Shown: positions 1 through 12,945 of the stretch, piece by piece
Layout: every line of letters starts with the position of its first letter
Numbering within the stretch: position 1 is the first letter of the stretch
Assembly (NCBI GenBank): GCA_011800805.1
Contig: MPNW01000778.1
Location: forward strand, 1 to 64,000
Direction: 5' to 3'
DNA from: Hirudo medicinalis
Lineage: Eukaryota; Annelida; Clitellata; Hirudinida; Hirudinidae
DNA: 64,000 nucleotides
Made by a program: the position numbers and the translations under genes
Notes under the pieces: generated by a model
Databases searched by the model: none
Told to the model about the DNA's origin: nothing
The model's input: the letters and a program-made list of their open reading frames with translations, nothing else

Positions 1-124
1 ATTATTACTATTATTATTATTGTTATTATTATTATTACTATTATTACTATTATTATTATTGTTATTATTATTATTACTATTATTACTATTATTATTATTG
101 TTATTATTATTATTACTATTATTA
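1..124. repeat. (ATT)n microsatellite with ACT/GTT interruptions
   Basis: The window opens inside a trinucleotide array of ATT units with regularly spaced ACT and GTT variants. The variants recur in the same order, giving a higher-order period of about 45 bp. It may be the tail of a dispersed repeat lying to the left of the window. Confidence 0.9.
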
Positions 125-1131
125 CCTAAATACAATTACTCATGTCGATATTTGGATTAAAAATTATGGCTACAAAATAATTTCCACATGGAACAAATAC
201 GTGCAGCAATAATTTCCATGTGCAGCAATCTCTGAAACGTGTCGTTGTTGAGAATGTTTGTCGGGCTTTCGAGTTGTTGTTGTTGTTGATGACGGATGGT
301 TGGTTGAACAAATTGAAGCAGATTTCAATTCACTTTTAAACATCCTTCGACCACCTTCTCGACCGCCATTTTGATTGGCATCCGATGAATCACTCCGCTC
401 CTCTCCTCCACGACTGGATTATTTCTTCTTCTAAGGACTTCTTATTTTCTCTCTGTTTTTATTTTTCAGTTTCTAATTTAAAAGTTCTCAAAAATCATTC
501 TATTGGAATTCATTTTTCATTCTGTAATTCGGTAAAACTGATTAAAATTTATTAAAAAAAAATAGTCGAAGGTTCGTTATGAAATAAATAATTATTTGAA
601 AGGTATTTGTGAAATAATATCGTCAAATATTTTTCACAACAATTTAGTAATTATGGCAAGAAGCAGGTATGACAAGCACCAAGTGAGAAAAAAAACCCTA
701 ACGAACGTGAAACTTTAAACAAAAAGAAGGCACAAAATTGCGAGAATAATTTTCCTTATTTATGCTGAAAATAAATTAATTCATCACGTGAATTGTTAAA
801 TTCAGGCCACAACTGAACCCCGTGTCAGTCGAGACATTAATCACTTTGTTGCTTGGCACGGATTTCATTCTGCTTTCAATTTGACGAACAAAAAGTGCAC
901 GATTTGTAATTTTAGTAAAACATGCAAACGTTTCAATTGCAAAAGTTCCAAGAAGTCTTGAAATGTCGGATTACTTGTATTTTCTTATTATTGTGGAAGA
1001 CGACTTTGTCTACTTTTGATTCCAGTCCACGAGAGGAGACTTTAGTTGATGGATTTTTACGAAATATTTGCTTGATTCATTTTAATATTCATAATGACAT
1101 TATTTTTAGTCATGCCTTCCTACAATCAACG

Positions 1132-1165
<34 letters not shown>

Positions 1166-2600
1166 CGATAAGATTATTAATCATCGTCATCATCGCCATC
1201 TTGGTCATCGTCGTCATACCAATTACAATCGCCTTTCCTGAATATCCCTATACTCGGTACAATTGGACATTCAGGACAATTTACTTGCAACTAATTCGTC
1301 AACAACTGCAACGATTATCTTTATTGTTACGAATGTTATGACGGTAATAATCATCGTATGACATTACATCTACAATAATGTTACTTGCATTGATAATGAT
1401 ATTTTTTTTCAAATCAACAAATTTCATTGCTTCTCAGTTTTCCAAACCATTGATTACAATGAAGAATTGATTTCCAGAAGTTGTTTTCAAATCTGATTTT
1501 CCCTCGAAAGAGAGCAAGTACTCCAAGGACAATTTATCTCAATTTGATTAAAATTAAAATCGCTTTATTTTGAAACTTCTGTTAAAAAAAGTCCACGTGA
1601 CCTTCCGTTCTTCTCTCATAAATTCTTCCTCGAAGAAATTTCTTCCTCAACAATTGGTTCAATACTTTCCAGGTTTTTATCTAAATTATTTTTTATTCTC
1701 ATTTTTTATTCTCCAGTTGAATGAATTTTAAAGAATTGTTCGATTAAAACAATTGGAGAAAAAAAATTCTTCGAAAGAATTGACTCCGAACGTTCGGATT
1801 AATTAGGAAAATAAATGCCTGCTGAACATTTTAAGCCGAAAAACTTAGAATCACCTGGAAACATGCAGAGCCTCAGGGTGGCCGTTATTTTCGAAGTTTT
1901 AAAATTTTATTGTCTGAACACCCAAATGAGTTCCAATATACAACAAAATAATTCAGGCCTAATTTGAGCAGGATTGAATACTATTGTATTTAGAGGTCGC
2001 TCGACAAAGTTTGTTTCCTCAGAAAATCAAACTCATCGAAAGAACCAAGAGTCGTGTAAATGTTTAAAATTTTAATAAAACGCAGTTTCTCAGTAATTTA
2101 ATAAATATAAATGTAATTACATTTCATAATATAGAAACTAAGATTTTTTGGTATATTCAATTAAATAATTCATAATTTCCTTCGGTAAGCTTGTAACATA
2201 ACTCGTGGAGGACACCTCTTGGACAGCTGACATACATTTAAATAAATCTTAAACAAATTAAATAAATCTTGTTCTGGCACTTTGTAATCATCTCGCATTT
2301 TGAAATTTCGTCCATTGTTGCCTTATTTTAAATAAATCAAATTAAATTATTATACATGATTATTGATCTTTGCATTTCCAAATGACGCTGAGTTCACAAA
2401 TTCTCGTTAGCATGCTGGTGGAATTGAAGGAAGTAAATTGCCATTAAAGAGTCAGGTTCTAGGTTACTTTCTATATCTCCATACAGTTTTGAAAGAGGAT
2501 ATTCAAAAGGATGCAACTGCACTATTGATAGAGTCGAGGATTTCCGATTTCGAGGTGAAATTCCAACATGGCATCGTCAACATTCTATAAAAAAGAAAAG
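125..2600. other. Gene-free AT-rich stretch
   Basis: I see no exon with recognisable protein similarity on either strand. The only feature is an (ACA)n run at about 1131-1166, which produces a long threonine stretch in a chance open frame. Confidence 0.6.
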
Positions 2601-2879
2601 ACGACCAGGCTGCACGTTCGGAGTTGACGATGTTCTGCTCCAACAACAAAAGAAATAGAATGAGAAAAATAAGATATCGCAAAAACGATTAGGCCGATCT
2701 CAACTTGATAAAGATACCTTGCCAGAAAAAAGATGTACTAGAGGAGAGCAGCTGGAAGAAAGCCACTAAATTGGAAGAAGTGTCGAGCTCCTGGATCAAT
2801 TTAAATAGCACTTGCAGCTTCATGGCTTGACTCTGGGTCACAGTTTAAGCTGACATTGCAAGAATCATGGGGCCTCCTA

Positions 2880-3340
2880 TGTGTGAACATATTTATTGCG
2901 AAAGTTTACACCAAGTTCTGGTTCTCTGTATCTCTTGCTTCACAAACAGCTTCACAAACAGCTAGGAATGATTTTCAACTTGTTCAACAACTCCTGCTTC
3001 CTTGACCAGGATATTGGAGCTGCAGTAAAGTGCAAGAATGCAGGTCACCTTCGGTACTTGTCAGAAGATTTGAGTAACTATCTCTGAAACACGTTCATGT
3101 GGCCTTGATAACGGTACAGCAATCTTAACTTCACAAGCACTAACGAATGATCATTCGGAACGAGACTTGGCCTTGATTCAAGAAGCCACAAAATCTGTCT
3201 GATTCAAGAGCGAAGAACAGCTGCAACATGTTTTGCATGTTATCGAACAGAATCGGACAAATTCTCGGAATGCAAAAAAATCCATCTTATCGCTTGTTCG
3301 TGTAAATGAGAATTATTTTTATTTCTTAGGACTAATTTTT
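2880..3340 (+). pseudogene. Decayed transposon-derived protein remnant (Cc8L18.2/hAT-like)
   Basis: Two short stretches resemble a family of transposon-related proteins common in invertebrate genomes. Near 3045-3085 a frame reads HLRYLSEDL. Near 3154-3290 another reads SERDLALIQEATKSV, a stop, then KSEEQLQHVLHVIEQNR. I recall the same order of motifs (a W/R-Y-L-x-E-x-L stretch, then a SER-x-x-ALIQ stretch followed by EEQLQ-x-x-L-x-V-V-x-x-x-R) in Cc8L18.2-like proteins. An in-frame stop and lost frames in between show it is not functional. The family name is recalled, not searched. No terminal repeats were found around it. Confidence 0.35.
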
Positions 3341-3547
3341 TGTGTGAAACCTGTGTCGATTGTGGATCGACTTCGGTCACAGACGCCAGATTCTCGTGTG
3401 AGAAATCTTTGACTCGTTGAGCGACCTCTAAATATTATTATTTTTATCAAACTTTGCACATAATATTTTTTATGAAATGTAAACAATTGAGAGGGTCAAA
3501 GCTAATATTTTCAAAAAAGTTTTGTCATCATATAATGGTCACCCTAC

Positions 3548-3664
3548 AGTACCTAAATAAGTACAATCACCTAAATAAGTACATGCACTTAAATAAGTAC
3601 ATTCACTTAAATAAGTACGATCAGCTAAATACGTACATTCACCTTAATACATACAGTCAGCTAA
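3548..3664. repeat. 18-bp minisatellite, about 6.5 copies
   Basis: The unit is close to CTAAATAAGTACATTCAC and repeats about six to seven times with a few substitutions that increase toward the right end. The 18-bp period keeps one frame open, which creates an artificial LNKY-repeat peptide. Confidence 0.85.
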
Positions 3665-4705
3665 AAATATAACATATAAACTTTAACAGAGTGAAGTCCA
3701 CAAAGAGAAAGCCAAAAAGCATGAAAACAAGCTTCAACAGCTCACAAATTTAAGGCGAAAACATTGCGAAGCGTTTCAAAATTTCAAGGTTTTCATTCCT
3801 CGCGGTGGAATGAATATTCATCTGCTCCTCCTTCAAGAGTTTCAGTTCAGAAAGTCCTGAAATTAAGCTATATTTCATTCTTCACCGATGCATGACCAAC
3901 TGAAACTCAAACAAATTGCTGGTCATTAAAGCCAATATTTCCATCACAATTTCTTTCTTTCTTGGATTTATTCTGCCAGAAAACAGCTGAAAGCCAATTT
4001 CGTGGCATTTTGAATTCAAAGGAAAAGAAACTTTATTTATTTACTCAAATAAATAATATTTATAATATTAAAATAAATAATATTTATGATATTAAAATAA
4101 ATAATATTTATTAAAGTAAAAATGGTGGAAAAAGTAGAAAAATTTGAAGTCATTTTGGACTTCTTCCTCTCCTACCCTCGTGGATGTCATTCGAAAATAA
4201 GTTCTTGGCTCTGATGATATTACAATGAAATGAATTTATATTTAAATGAATTATTTATTATGAAATATAGTATTTTATTATTTAACAATAATTATTAATA
4301 AATAATTATTAAAATTGAACTTAAATAAAATAATTTAAATAATTATTTAGTAATAATTACTTAAGGTATTTATTTAATATTTAATTTATTTAATAATTAT
4401 TTACGAACTTATTCTATTAATTTCAAATTAAAGGATTGCTGATTGTAAATGTAATTCACCATGAAATCATCAAAAAGCAAACGAACTGAAGGTCATTTAG
4501 AAAGGTTGAATGACAGGGGAGAATGTGATGCCCTGCACGGGGGCAATTGTCAGCCCCAATCCGTGGCCACACATCTGAAGGGTCGACAATTCTTAGATGA
4601 ACTTGATCGATGGCAAGCATTTCATCTTTGCTTATCCATCCTTCCATCCACACATCCATCCATTTATCCCCACGTCTTGACTCATCATTTGTTTATTGTT
4701 TATCG

Positions 4706-4738
4706 TCATCATCATCATCATCATCGTCGTCGTCGTCG

Positions 4739-4811
<73 letters not shown>

Positions 4812-4914
4812 TGTCGTCGTCGTTGTCATCGTCGTCGTCATCGTCATCATCGTCGTCGTGGTCATCATCATCATCATCATCATCGTCATCGTCGTCGTCA
4901 TCGTCGTCGTCAGT
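4706..4914. repeat. (ATC/GTC)n compound microsatellite
   Basis: More than 200 bp of uninterrupted trinucleotides switch in blocks between ATC and GTC, with rare ACC, TTG and GTG. All frames stay open (poly-His/Arg, poly-Ser, poly-Ile/Val, and Met/Thr on the other strand), so the long frames here are artefacts of composition. Confidence 0.95.
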
Positions 4915-5589
4915 AGCAGCTGATCATTATGATCGTTATCATTTTAACCAACTTTATGATCAGTGTTTCCGTTCATAAAAGATGTTGAAATTCAGATGTG
5001 AACAAGTGAACATTATTATTATTATTATTATTTGGTTTTTTTTTGTTTTGTTATTAAAACACAACAATTCACTAATATTAAACATTTGCAAATTAATTCA
5101 CTAATTTAATCCACTACTTTGTGGATTTCGATTTCTATAAATCGTGGCAATGCTTCTTCTATTTTATTTGTTTTTTCGTTGAATAACAAATCATTTACAT
5201 TAAAATATTGAAATATTTTCCGAATTAATTCCTGCTTCAAGCAAAGTCAATCAATTGCTTCCAATTTTGTGAGAAATTCCTGCTCTAATGAAATCTGAAA
5301 GAATTAAGAATTAAGTCGGGATTTTCATTTTTTCGGGATTGAAAAACTCGACTTTTAAAGACCTCAGCCATTAAACATATTAAACATAATAATCAATTTA
5401 AACAATTTATACATTTTCTACATTTTTCTAAAAATATCTCAGAAAAAGAACTTTTAAAACTCTTAAACACAAACCGTCAAATACTTAAAAACATGGAAGA
5501 AAAAACTTCAAAAGACTATTTTGAAGATAATTTATAATATTTAGGCAGAAAAATATATTAAAAATAACAGAAATCACCACCAAAAAAAG

Positions 5590-5830
5590 TCACAGATTAA
5601 AATTATTTATTATTAGATTAATATTATTATATTATAATATTATAATATTATTATAATATTATTATTATTATATATATAATATATATTAATATTATATATA
5701 AAATTAAAGAATAAAAATTACTATATAATAATAATAATTAAATGATAATAGTTACTTAATTATAAATTAATAATTATAATAATAATAATAATTAATTAAT
5801 TTTAATTTATTGTTAACAACAACAACGATA
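5590..5830. repeat. AT-only low-complexity tract
   Basis: TAATATTATTA-type sequence is almost pure A and T for about 240 bp and is followed by (TAA)n and (CAA)n. No gene signal is visible. Confidence 0.8.
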
Positions 5831-6158
5831 ATAATAATAATACTTAATTGCGAAAATAAACAAATATTCAATCAAAATCTAATTCAAGAAAATTGAACAA
5901 CAAACAGCGGAATGGAAAAGGTCCTCTTCATCCGCTTCTTGACTCGTTCACTCATGCGTGAAGTAATAACACGTGACCAGTGACACGTGGTGACGAAGAA
6001 CTTGAGTTATTCCGTTGAAATCATTATTAGAAAAATCATACTTTTTAAATGTGCGTCTTAATGTTGATAAATTACTTTTGAACGTAATAATAATTCCTAA
6101 TAACAATAAATTGTTGTGAAATTCATAAATTCATTAAGCGAATTAAATATATGGTGAC

Positions 6159-6369
6159 TTGATGACGACGACGACGACGATGACGATGACGATGGCCATT
6201 GGTGTTGATGATGATGGAAATGATGATGATGATGATGATAATGTTGATGATGGCTTAGGCGATGGTAGTAACAGAAAGAGTTACAATGCTCAGAATATGA
6301 CCTTTTTATGGTGTGTGATGGTGGCTAGTGCTATGTTACGCTCCTCTCTTCCATCATAAAGCACTTGAA

Positions 6370-6432
<63 letters not shown>

Positions 6433-6636
6433 AAAGGATGTAATGGTGGTTATGACGACGATGATGATGGTGGNACGACCACGACGACTATGATGATTGC
6501 GGCGATGATGATGATGATGATGATGGTGACGACGACGACTATGATGATGACGATGATGATGGTGACGATGTTGAAGACGACGACGACGATGACGATGACG
6601 AATGACGATGACGATGATGATGATGATGACGAATAG
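6159..6636. repeat. (GAT/GAC)n compound microsatellite array
   Basis: This is a chain of GAT and GAC blocks, including about 22 perfect GAT units at 6369-6433 and an N at 6474. It is the complement of the ATC/GTC type at 4706-4914. Frames through it give poly-Asp or Met/Thr runs and are not genes. A shorter array of the same kind lies at about 8478-8570. Confidence 0.95.
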
Positions 6637-7598
6637 ACTGAATCAGTAATAAACCTTTTCTTGTTAATAACAATAATAGTAATATATTATGATAATAAGC
6701 GGATGGCAAGATTGATTAGGTCGTGGTTTGTGGTTAAATCAGTTAAAAGTGATGCTGGTACAATGGTGATTGAACAATCTCAGTTCCAAACCTTCCCAAA
6801 CTTGTTGCTTGTAATATATTGCTGTGACAATAATTCTCTTTCTGTCTCATATTCCAACATACAAATAAAAATATTATTGTAATAACAATGATGATTACTA
6901 TCTAATAATAAAAAAATATTATTATTATTAATAACAAAGATAAAATTAATAATAACAAGAACAAGAATAAAAATAATAAAAATAATAATAACAACAGTAG
7001 AGAAATTGAATCTCCATAAAAGGGGAGCCAGTAAAATTTGTGACCATCAGAACACATCAAGTCATCACGACTCACCGATTATATTTGAAAACTAATCCGA
7101 TTAGTTAAGTTGATTGAGATCCTCAGAACACATCAGTCGCACAGTTGTTCCGCTCCAACAGAGCGTGTCGAAGGACTTAATAAGATAGCAACAAATAAGC
7201 GCGGGAAAGTTTGTAGAAGTCAAATGTTGTGATTTCTAAGTGAGCGAGAAGTAGTATCATCATTTGTCATCATAAGTCTGAGTCTGAGTCTGTCATGTGC
7301 ATTGATGAGACTAATCCAACTGACAATGTGGGATCACTTATTGAACAAATCCAGCCATCACACCTGACCTTATAACTTGAACAAAACAGAAACATATAAC
7401 ATAACATTAACATAACATTAACATAACATTGTAGTCCGTAATGCTGCAGTCCATGGTGATTCAAATGCTTTCAAGGAAGATAATTAATTATAATTATAAA
7501 CATTAATACATTGAAAAAACACACACAAATTGAAATCAATGGAATGTCGAAAGTTGAGTCTGAAACTGTTATTGCCAGTTATTCACTGCTATTTGAAG

Positions 7599-8000
7599 TT
7601 AAAGAGAATCACAAGAGAGGATTGGAGTCAGTAGGCATGGTCGGGATGTGCCATTAAAAAATAATTTTGCCATTTCAAAGGAGTCTCTACCAGCCAAAGA
7701 AACTTTTTTTGCTTGTCGGGGAGGGGGCAGGAGTGGCGCAGAGGCTGGTGGGCCTCCAGCACCATATTGCACCAGGGCCTCCATCTGGGTAAATCCGGCG
7801 CTGATTAGAGTTGCTGCCTGGGAATCCAAGTCAAGCTGAGACTCAGAAGAATCTTCTGAGAAGATTGCATTGCACTTATTTGAAAAATTCTGAGATGATT
7901 TGTGTTTCGCCTTTCTGCTGAACAAGTTAACTTTACAGTTGCAGTCAATTTTACATCTACAGTTAACTTTGTTTTCCTCTTTTGACTTAATTGCCTCCAT
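7599..8000 (-). other. Open frame of unknown origin, possibly repeat-derived
   Basis: A 133-codon frame has a Cys-rich N-terminal part (CRCKIDCNCK), a Ser/Glu middle and a Gly/Pro-rich segment. Its composition is less biased than the surrounding DNA. I do not recognise it. The end near 7636-7655 shares a short motif, TAGGCATG then TCGGGATG then GCCA, with sequence near 34305, so it may lie in a dispersed repeat. No splice partners were found. Confidence 0.2.
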
Positions 8001-11000
8001 TTGGAATTAGCGACATTTTTGGCTTAAGATGCCCGAAGACCTGGGGGCCAGCGAATGTCAACTCACCCGCTTAGTTGATCTGTGTTGAATGATAACAACA
8101 TATATAAATATTAAGTTACGGACAACTGTTGCAATAATATTTTTACGAGAGAATTAATAAATTATTTATTTATTTTTTTATAAATAACTTTTTATAGTCT
8201 AAACGATTTATAGGGAAATAAATACAATTTATTGTCCTCTCCGCTAAATAAATTCGCAAAATTATTCCAAAAATAATTCTGGCCGACCCTGGTAATGTTG
8301 AAATACGATCCCATAAATCCAGCTCTTTACAAACACTTTGATTGAATAACAAGTGCCCTCCCTATGCCATTCGTCACCATGGTGATCGTCGTCGCCGTCG
8401 TCATCTTCATTATCGGTGCATTTATTATTCTGCAATCACTTCATCGTCCCCAGATGATCATTGGCTATATTGAGAGTGAATGATGATGATGATGATGATG
8501 ACGACTTCGACGACGACGACGATGACGATGACAATGACGATGATGATGATGACAACAATGGTGGTGACAACGTTGTTGATGGAGAATATATAGAATACAC
8601 GTTTAATTATGACGGACAAATACAACAAATAATTTCTGAATATTTTCAAACTCCCGAAGATTTCGGACCGAAGGAAGGTAAAAGAAGAAAAATTGACAGG
8701 ACTTTGGGTCGAAAAGGTGGATCTTCTCGTGAAATCCCGCAAAAAGAGTTGGTTTGTTGTTGAAAAGTAAAAATATTTTGTTTATTTTTTTTTAAATCGT
8801 GGGGTTGTTCAAGTTTTTCAAACATTTTCCATTTTAAAACTTTGTCAAATTAGTGGTTTTTTTCGAATTTTTCTTCAAAAAATTAAAATTAAAGTTTCTA
8901 AAACAGTTTTAATTCAGAAAGATAGCCGCCATCGCTCCATTCAGTGGAGGATATTGAACGTCACGTGATTAATTAGTCAAATGGAATCAACCAATCATCG
9001 TAGGGGGGAGCAATCTCATCTCTTGGATTCTCAGAGAATCAGGAAAGCGGATGAATCTGAGAATCAAATCGGAACCTCCATTGCTACTCGTGATCATGGA
9101 GTTTAATTACAACTTTAAATATTAACCACAATAATAATTATAACAATTATTTATGCACATAAATTTATTGGTTTATTTATTATTGTCAAAATTGAATATT
9201 ATTTCATTAATTTAGACACTGCAATAATAAACATATTCATGAATTTCTTATTATTGTTGTCTGGGAGTCCTCAAAATATTACGTTAAGGACTGTACAGTC
9301 TTGGGCAGCCAAAAAAAAACAAACAACCGATTGCCCCTCAGCTGGACCTCACAAGTTCAAGGTCATTGTCATTCCAGTCTCAGGCGCTCATGGAAAGGAA
9401 TGGTTGGATTCATAAATTAATTCCTTTTATTTCCTCGGAAGTAACGAGACAGCGTCGTTCATAAACAAAGCAGGAGAGGCTTTGTTCGTCCTAAATCATT
9501 CAAGCCGAGGAACCAGTAGATCCATCCGATGAAAAGGAAAGAGAAACTTGGAACTTTAAACATGCAACGATGGAAAACATCAGAACACAGAAGAAGAAGA
9601 GGAGGAGAAGGGGAGGAGAGAGATTTTTTTTTATTGTTCTTCAGAAGCAGCCGTCAGTTGTGATCGATTGACGGTACATTATTAACGACTGCCGGTCATA
9701 ATTAGAAGCCACGATTGCTGCTTTATTCTCAAAATCCTGGACTGCCGATTGCTTGACAATTCGTTTCCTTCTCAGATCCATCTCAGTCGTTCATTTGGAG
9801 ATCGTAAAATATTTCATTACCCTGTCCTCGCTCTGCCCTCTGCCTGTCTGCCTCGTTCCCGCTCTCCGCCAGTTTGTCTTGTACAGTCTGCTTGTATTTC
9901 TCGGCGCTCTGTCGGTAGTAATTGTATGAACAATACATTGGTAATTGCAAGTTACTCGAGCAAGTATTTCCGAAGCTAAACAAATTACTCCCCTTGTGCT
10001 CGGCATGCATAAAGGCACATTACCTGTTCATGCATTTCCAGGCCAATGTGGAAAAGGCCAGAAAACATAAAACACGTAGAAATGTTGAGATGCAAAATGC
10101 GAAACTGTTTTGTTCCTGATTGGAGACCAGAAAAATACTGGAACAACCGTATTTATGATCGATGGAAAGGCCCTTCAATATTTCGGAGCATCTCATTTTT
10201 CTCCACGACGACGAAGTTTTTGGAAGGTCGACCAACCTTTTGTAAATTCGAAACAAGAAAGTTGTCTGGTATTTATTTAGCCAAATGTTCATTACTTTAA
10301 TAATTGTTAACCTCAAGCCATTTACGTAAATTGTTGTGTGACTAGGATGTCTTTAATAATTAGTAATTACATCTTTTTCTAAGTAATAATAAACATATAT
10401 TATTGTTATTAATAAATTAATGAACATGGGATTATTCAGAAATCCCAAATATCCCAAATCAACAAAAATGACTTCCATCCTGATGGCATTTTTAGACCAG
10501 ATTCCAACTTAAGATCCATCTTCTCCTAACAACTCTCGATCCGTTCCAAATGGCTTATTGGTGGGAAGGCTTTTATTTCTCAAAACTCGTCTGCTACGAT
10601 CCTGTTGAATGTCTCCTCCTCATCATTCCTCCAATTTATTTGGCAGATGCTCGGATCGGTGGAAGCGGAATCACTCGGAGTTAAAACACTCCTTAGCATC
10701 TGAATTGTCTCATTACCACCAGGAATGAAGCAAACAGACGACTTCGCCTGCTTGGAAATAAAGTTTTATTCCCGCTCCACGTCGTCTCTGATTAAGCGAA
10801 ACTTTCAAGAAATGAAAATATTTTTTACCCGGCGCGCTTCTTTCGTATAAAAAAGTCGGTCCTGTCCGTCTCATTGCGATGTAAATTCTTTAAGTTCGGA
10901 TATGCTAATCCGACGTAGTTTTGGCATTCCATCTCAAACATTTTTCCACACGGCTCCCTTCTCCACTTGTGAAAGGACACTGAGGGTTTTCAGTGCAAAC

Positions 11001-11370
11001 TACTTGCTATCATTATTCGGCCTTTTAAGATTTTAAGACCACCATCAGTAAATTCAGAATATTTCAGGATTTATTTAAATTTAATTTGTTTAATGTAATA
11101 ATTACGTGTAATGTTTTGATTTAGAACGAAAGCCAACATAGCAATACTGATAAATAATACTAACATTAACAAGTAACATTTAACTTATTGTTTAGTTCAC
11201 GTTAGCATTAGTACTTTCGCAATTATTTCATCTTATTTTTCTCTTTTCTAAGCCATGGTCAAACAACTTGTTGAGGTTTAACATCCAAGTGCTAAGCAAT
11301 AGTTTGTGACATCAATACTGCAGTTAATGAGGTGAAGATGATGTTAAATTGATGTTGATGTGATGTTGGC

Positions 11371-11570
11371 GTGCAGGTTGGCCGAATGTGTTGCATTCCT
11401 GCAAGCGGCGGTAATAGCAGCAGTCGTAATGCGTCGTGTTCGCAACCCAGCCTTCACCGCCAGGGAGCGCCCTCGGGTAGGGGCGCTATATAAATAGTGG
11501 AACGATTAAAAAGTGCCTCCACATCCTACTCAGATACATAAGGCAATCAAAAGATCAGCTAAATACAAAC
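11371..11570 (+). repeat. SINE-like repeat family 1, copy A
   Basis: This is a near full-length copy. It begins with GGTTGGCCGAATG, which fits a polymerase III box A of tRNA-Ser/Leu type. About 60 bp further on is GTGTTCGCAACCC at the box B position, then a GGGGCGCTATATAAAT block, and the tail CACATCCTACTCAGATAC...GGCTAAATACA type. Copies D (32303) and E (36662) share this tail. Confidence 0.7.
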
Positions 11571-12678
11571 TAGATTTAACTCCAAAACTGATGCAAAACA
11601 TTATATCAATAATAATTCTATTTAAACTATTAATAATATTTTTTATTAATATTATAATTATTTACATATAATAATTTATACTATTATTAATTATTATTAT
11701 TATTATTATTAATAGAACAAACATTATTACAATCAACATGGAGAAATTATACTCTCAAATATTCAGAATTCAAATAATATCAGTCATAAATTTTACACCA
11801 AAGCCAGGAAATGCTTTATTTGCTTCAATGAAGTATGTCATACGGTCTGGTACAAGGACTTACAAGGATTAATCCCATAAGAAACCCTCATGAAGAAGGA
11901 TGAAGGGGATTGAAACTTTATCCATCTTATGTTCAAATTTATTACGAAACATATTTTTTGCATAAATTTATGAATGCGTGGAAATTAAAATGAGATCAAA
12001 AATATTGAGATGTGCGAGAGATGTCTCCTAGCAACTCTGGCAAATGTCGGTCCTGTCCGTCTCATTACGATGCGTAATAACTTCCTTGAAATTCATCAAT
12101 CATTGACAAAACAACAACAACAACAACAACATGCGAATATTAAATAATGAAATAAATTCCATCTTCTGCTCCCAAACGGACATGAAGTTAGGACAGCCTT
12201 TTGGTAAGAAATGTCATTTCCAAGTAGAAATATTTCTTGATCCATGCATGGCGTAGATCTAGATTTTGCAGAAATTTGAGAACTTTATGGTAATGAAATA
12301 TAATGAGAAACAATTATTTGAAATACATCCTAAAATTCAAGATGGTGGTCAAAATCCCAATAACTATCAAAAGATCACATTTTTAAAAATTGCTCAGAGT
12401 AATTATTAAAGAGGTTATAATTTATTACATTAATTGTTAGGGGGTTAAAAGGAGCCTTTATTCTAAGAGCCGTGATCAGCCTTCTAAATTATTCCATGTT
12501 AAACTAATCATTTTAAATCTGCTAAAGTTTAAGTTATAATTTACTTTTCATTCTTATGAATGTTTGCTTTTCACTTCCTGCTTGCTTCTGTGAATTCTAA
12601 AACAAAAGCATAATACATTCAAAAAATACTCTTATTTTACATTTCATTACATTAGATTTTTTTTTTTGAAGGATTCTA

Positions 12679-12945
12679 TTGGTGGATTCGTCACATCCAA
12701 CAATATTGAGTGCAAAACAAGATATTGTTTCGGCAAACTCAGCCGAATTATTAGAAAATGTGTTGCCAACTTACGAACAAGTTATAAAATATTGTGGCTG
12801 GGTTTGGTTTAACAAGAAAGAACTTACAAAGAACCAACATTTGTTAAATGAAACAAAGCTGAAACAAATCATCAATTCCTATACTTTCGCATTGAAAATT
12901 GACAGAATTGTAATGATGTTGCAAACAGACATCACCGTAAACTAA
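12679..12945 (+). other. Unrecognised 88-codon open frame
   Basis: The frame reads with ordinary amino-acid composition, including a segment SAELLENVLPTYEQVIKYC, and is preceded by a T-rich tract that could serve as a 3' splice site. No similar protein comes to mind and there are no neighbouring exons. It may be a fragment of a mobile-element protein or chance. Confidence 0.2.

Noticed and set aside
922..1341. 139-codon open frame with poly-Thr
   Set aside because: The length depends on an (ACA)n run; no motif, splice context or similarity supports it.
4461..4978. Overlapping long frames with poly-His, poly-Ser or poly-Ile
   Set aside because: All arise from one ATC/GTC microsatellite read in different frames.
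6159..6636. Frames with poly-Asp and Met/Thr runs
   Set aside because: Produced by the GAT/GAC array; one also crosses an N.
8458..8763. Acidic 100-codon frame after (GAT)n
   Set aside because: Its first third is microsatellite; the rest shows no recognisable features and has no partner exons.
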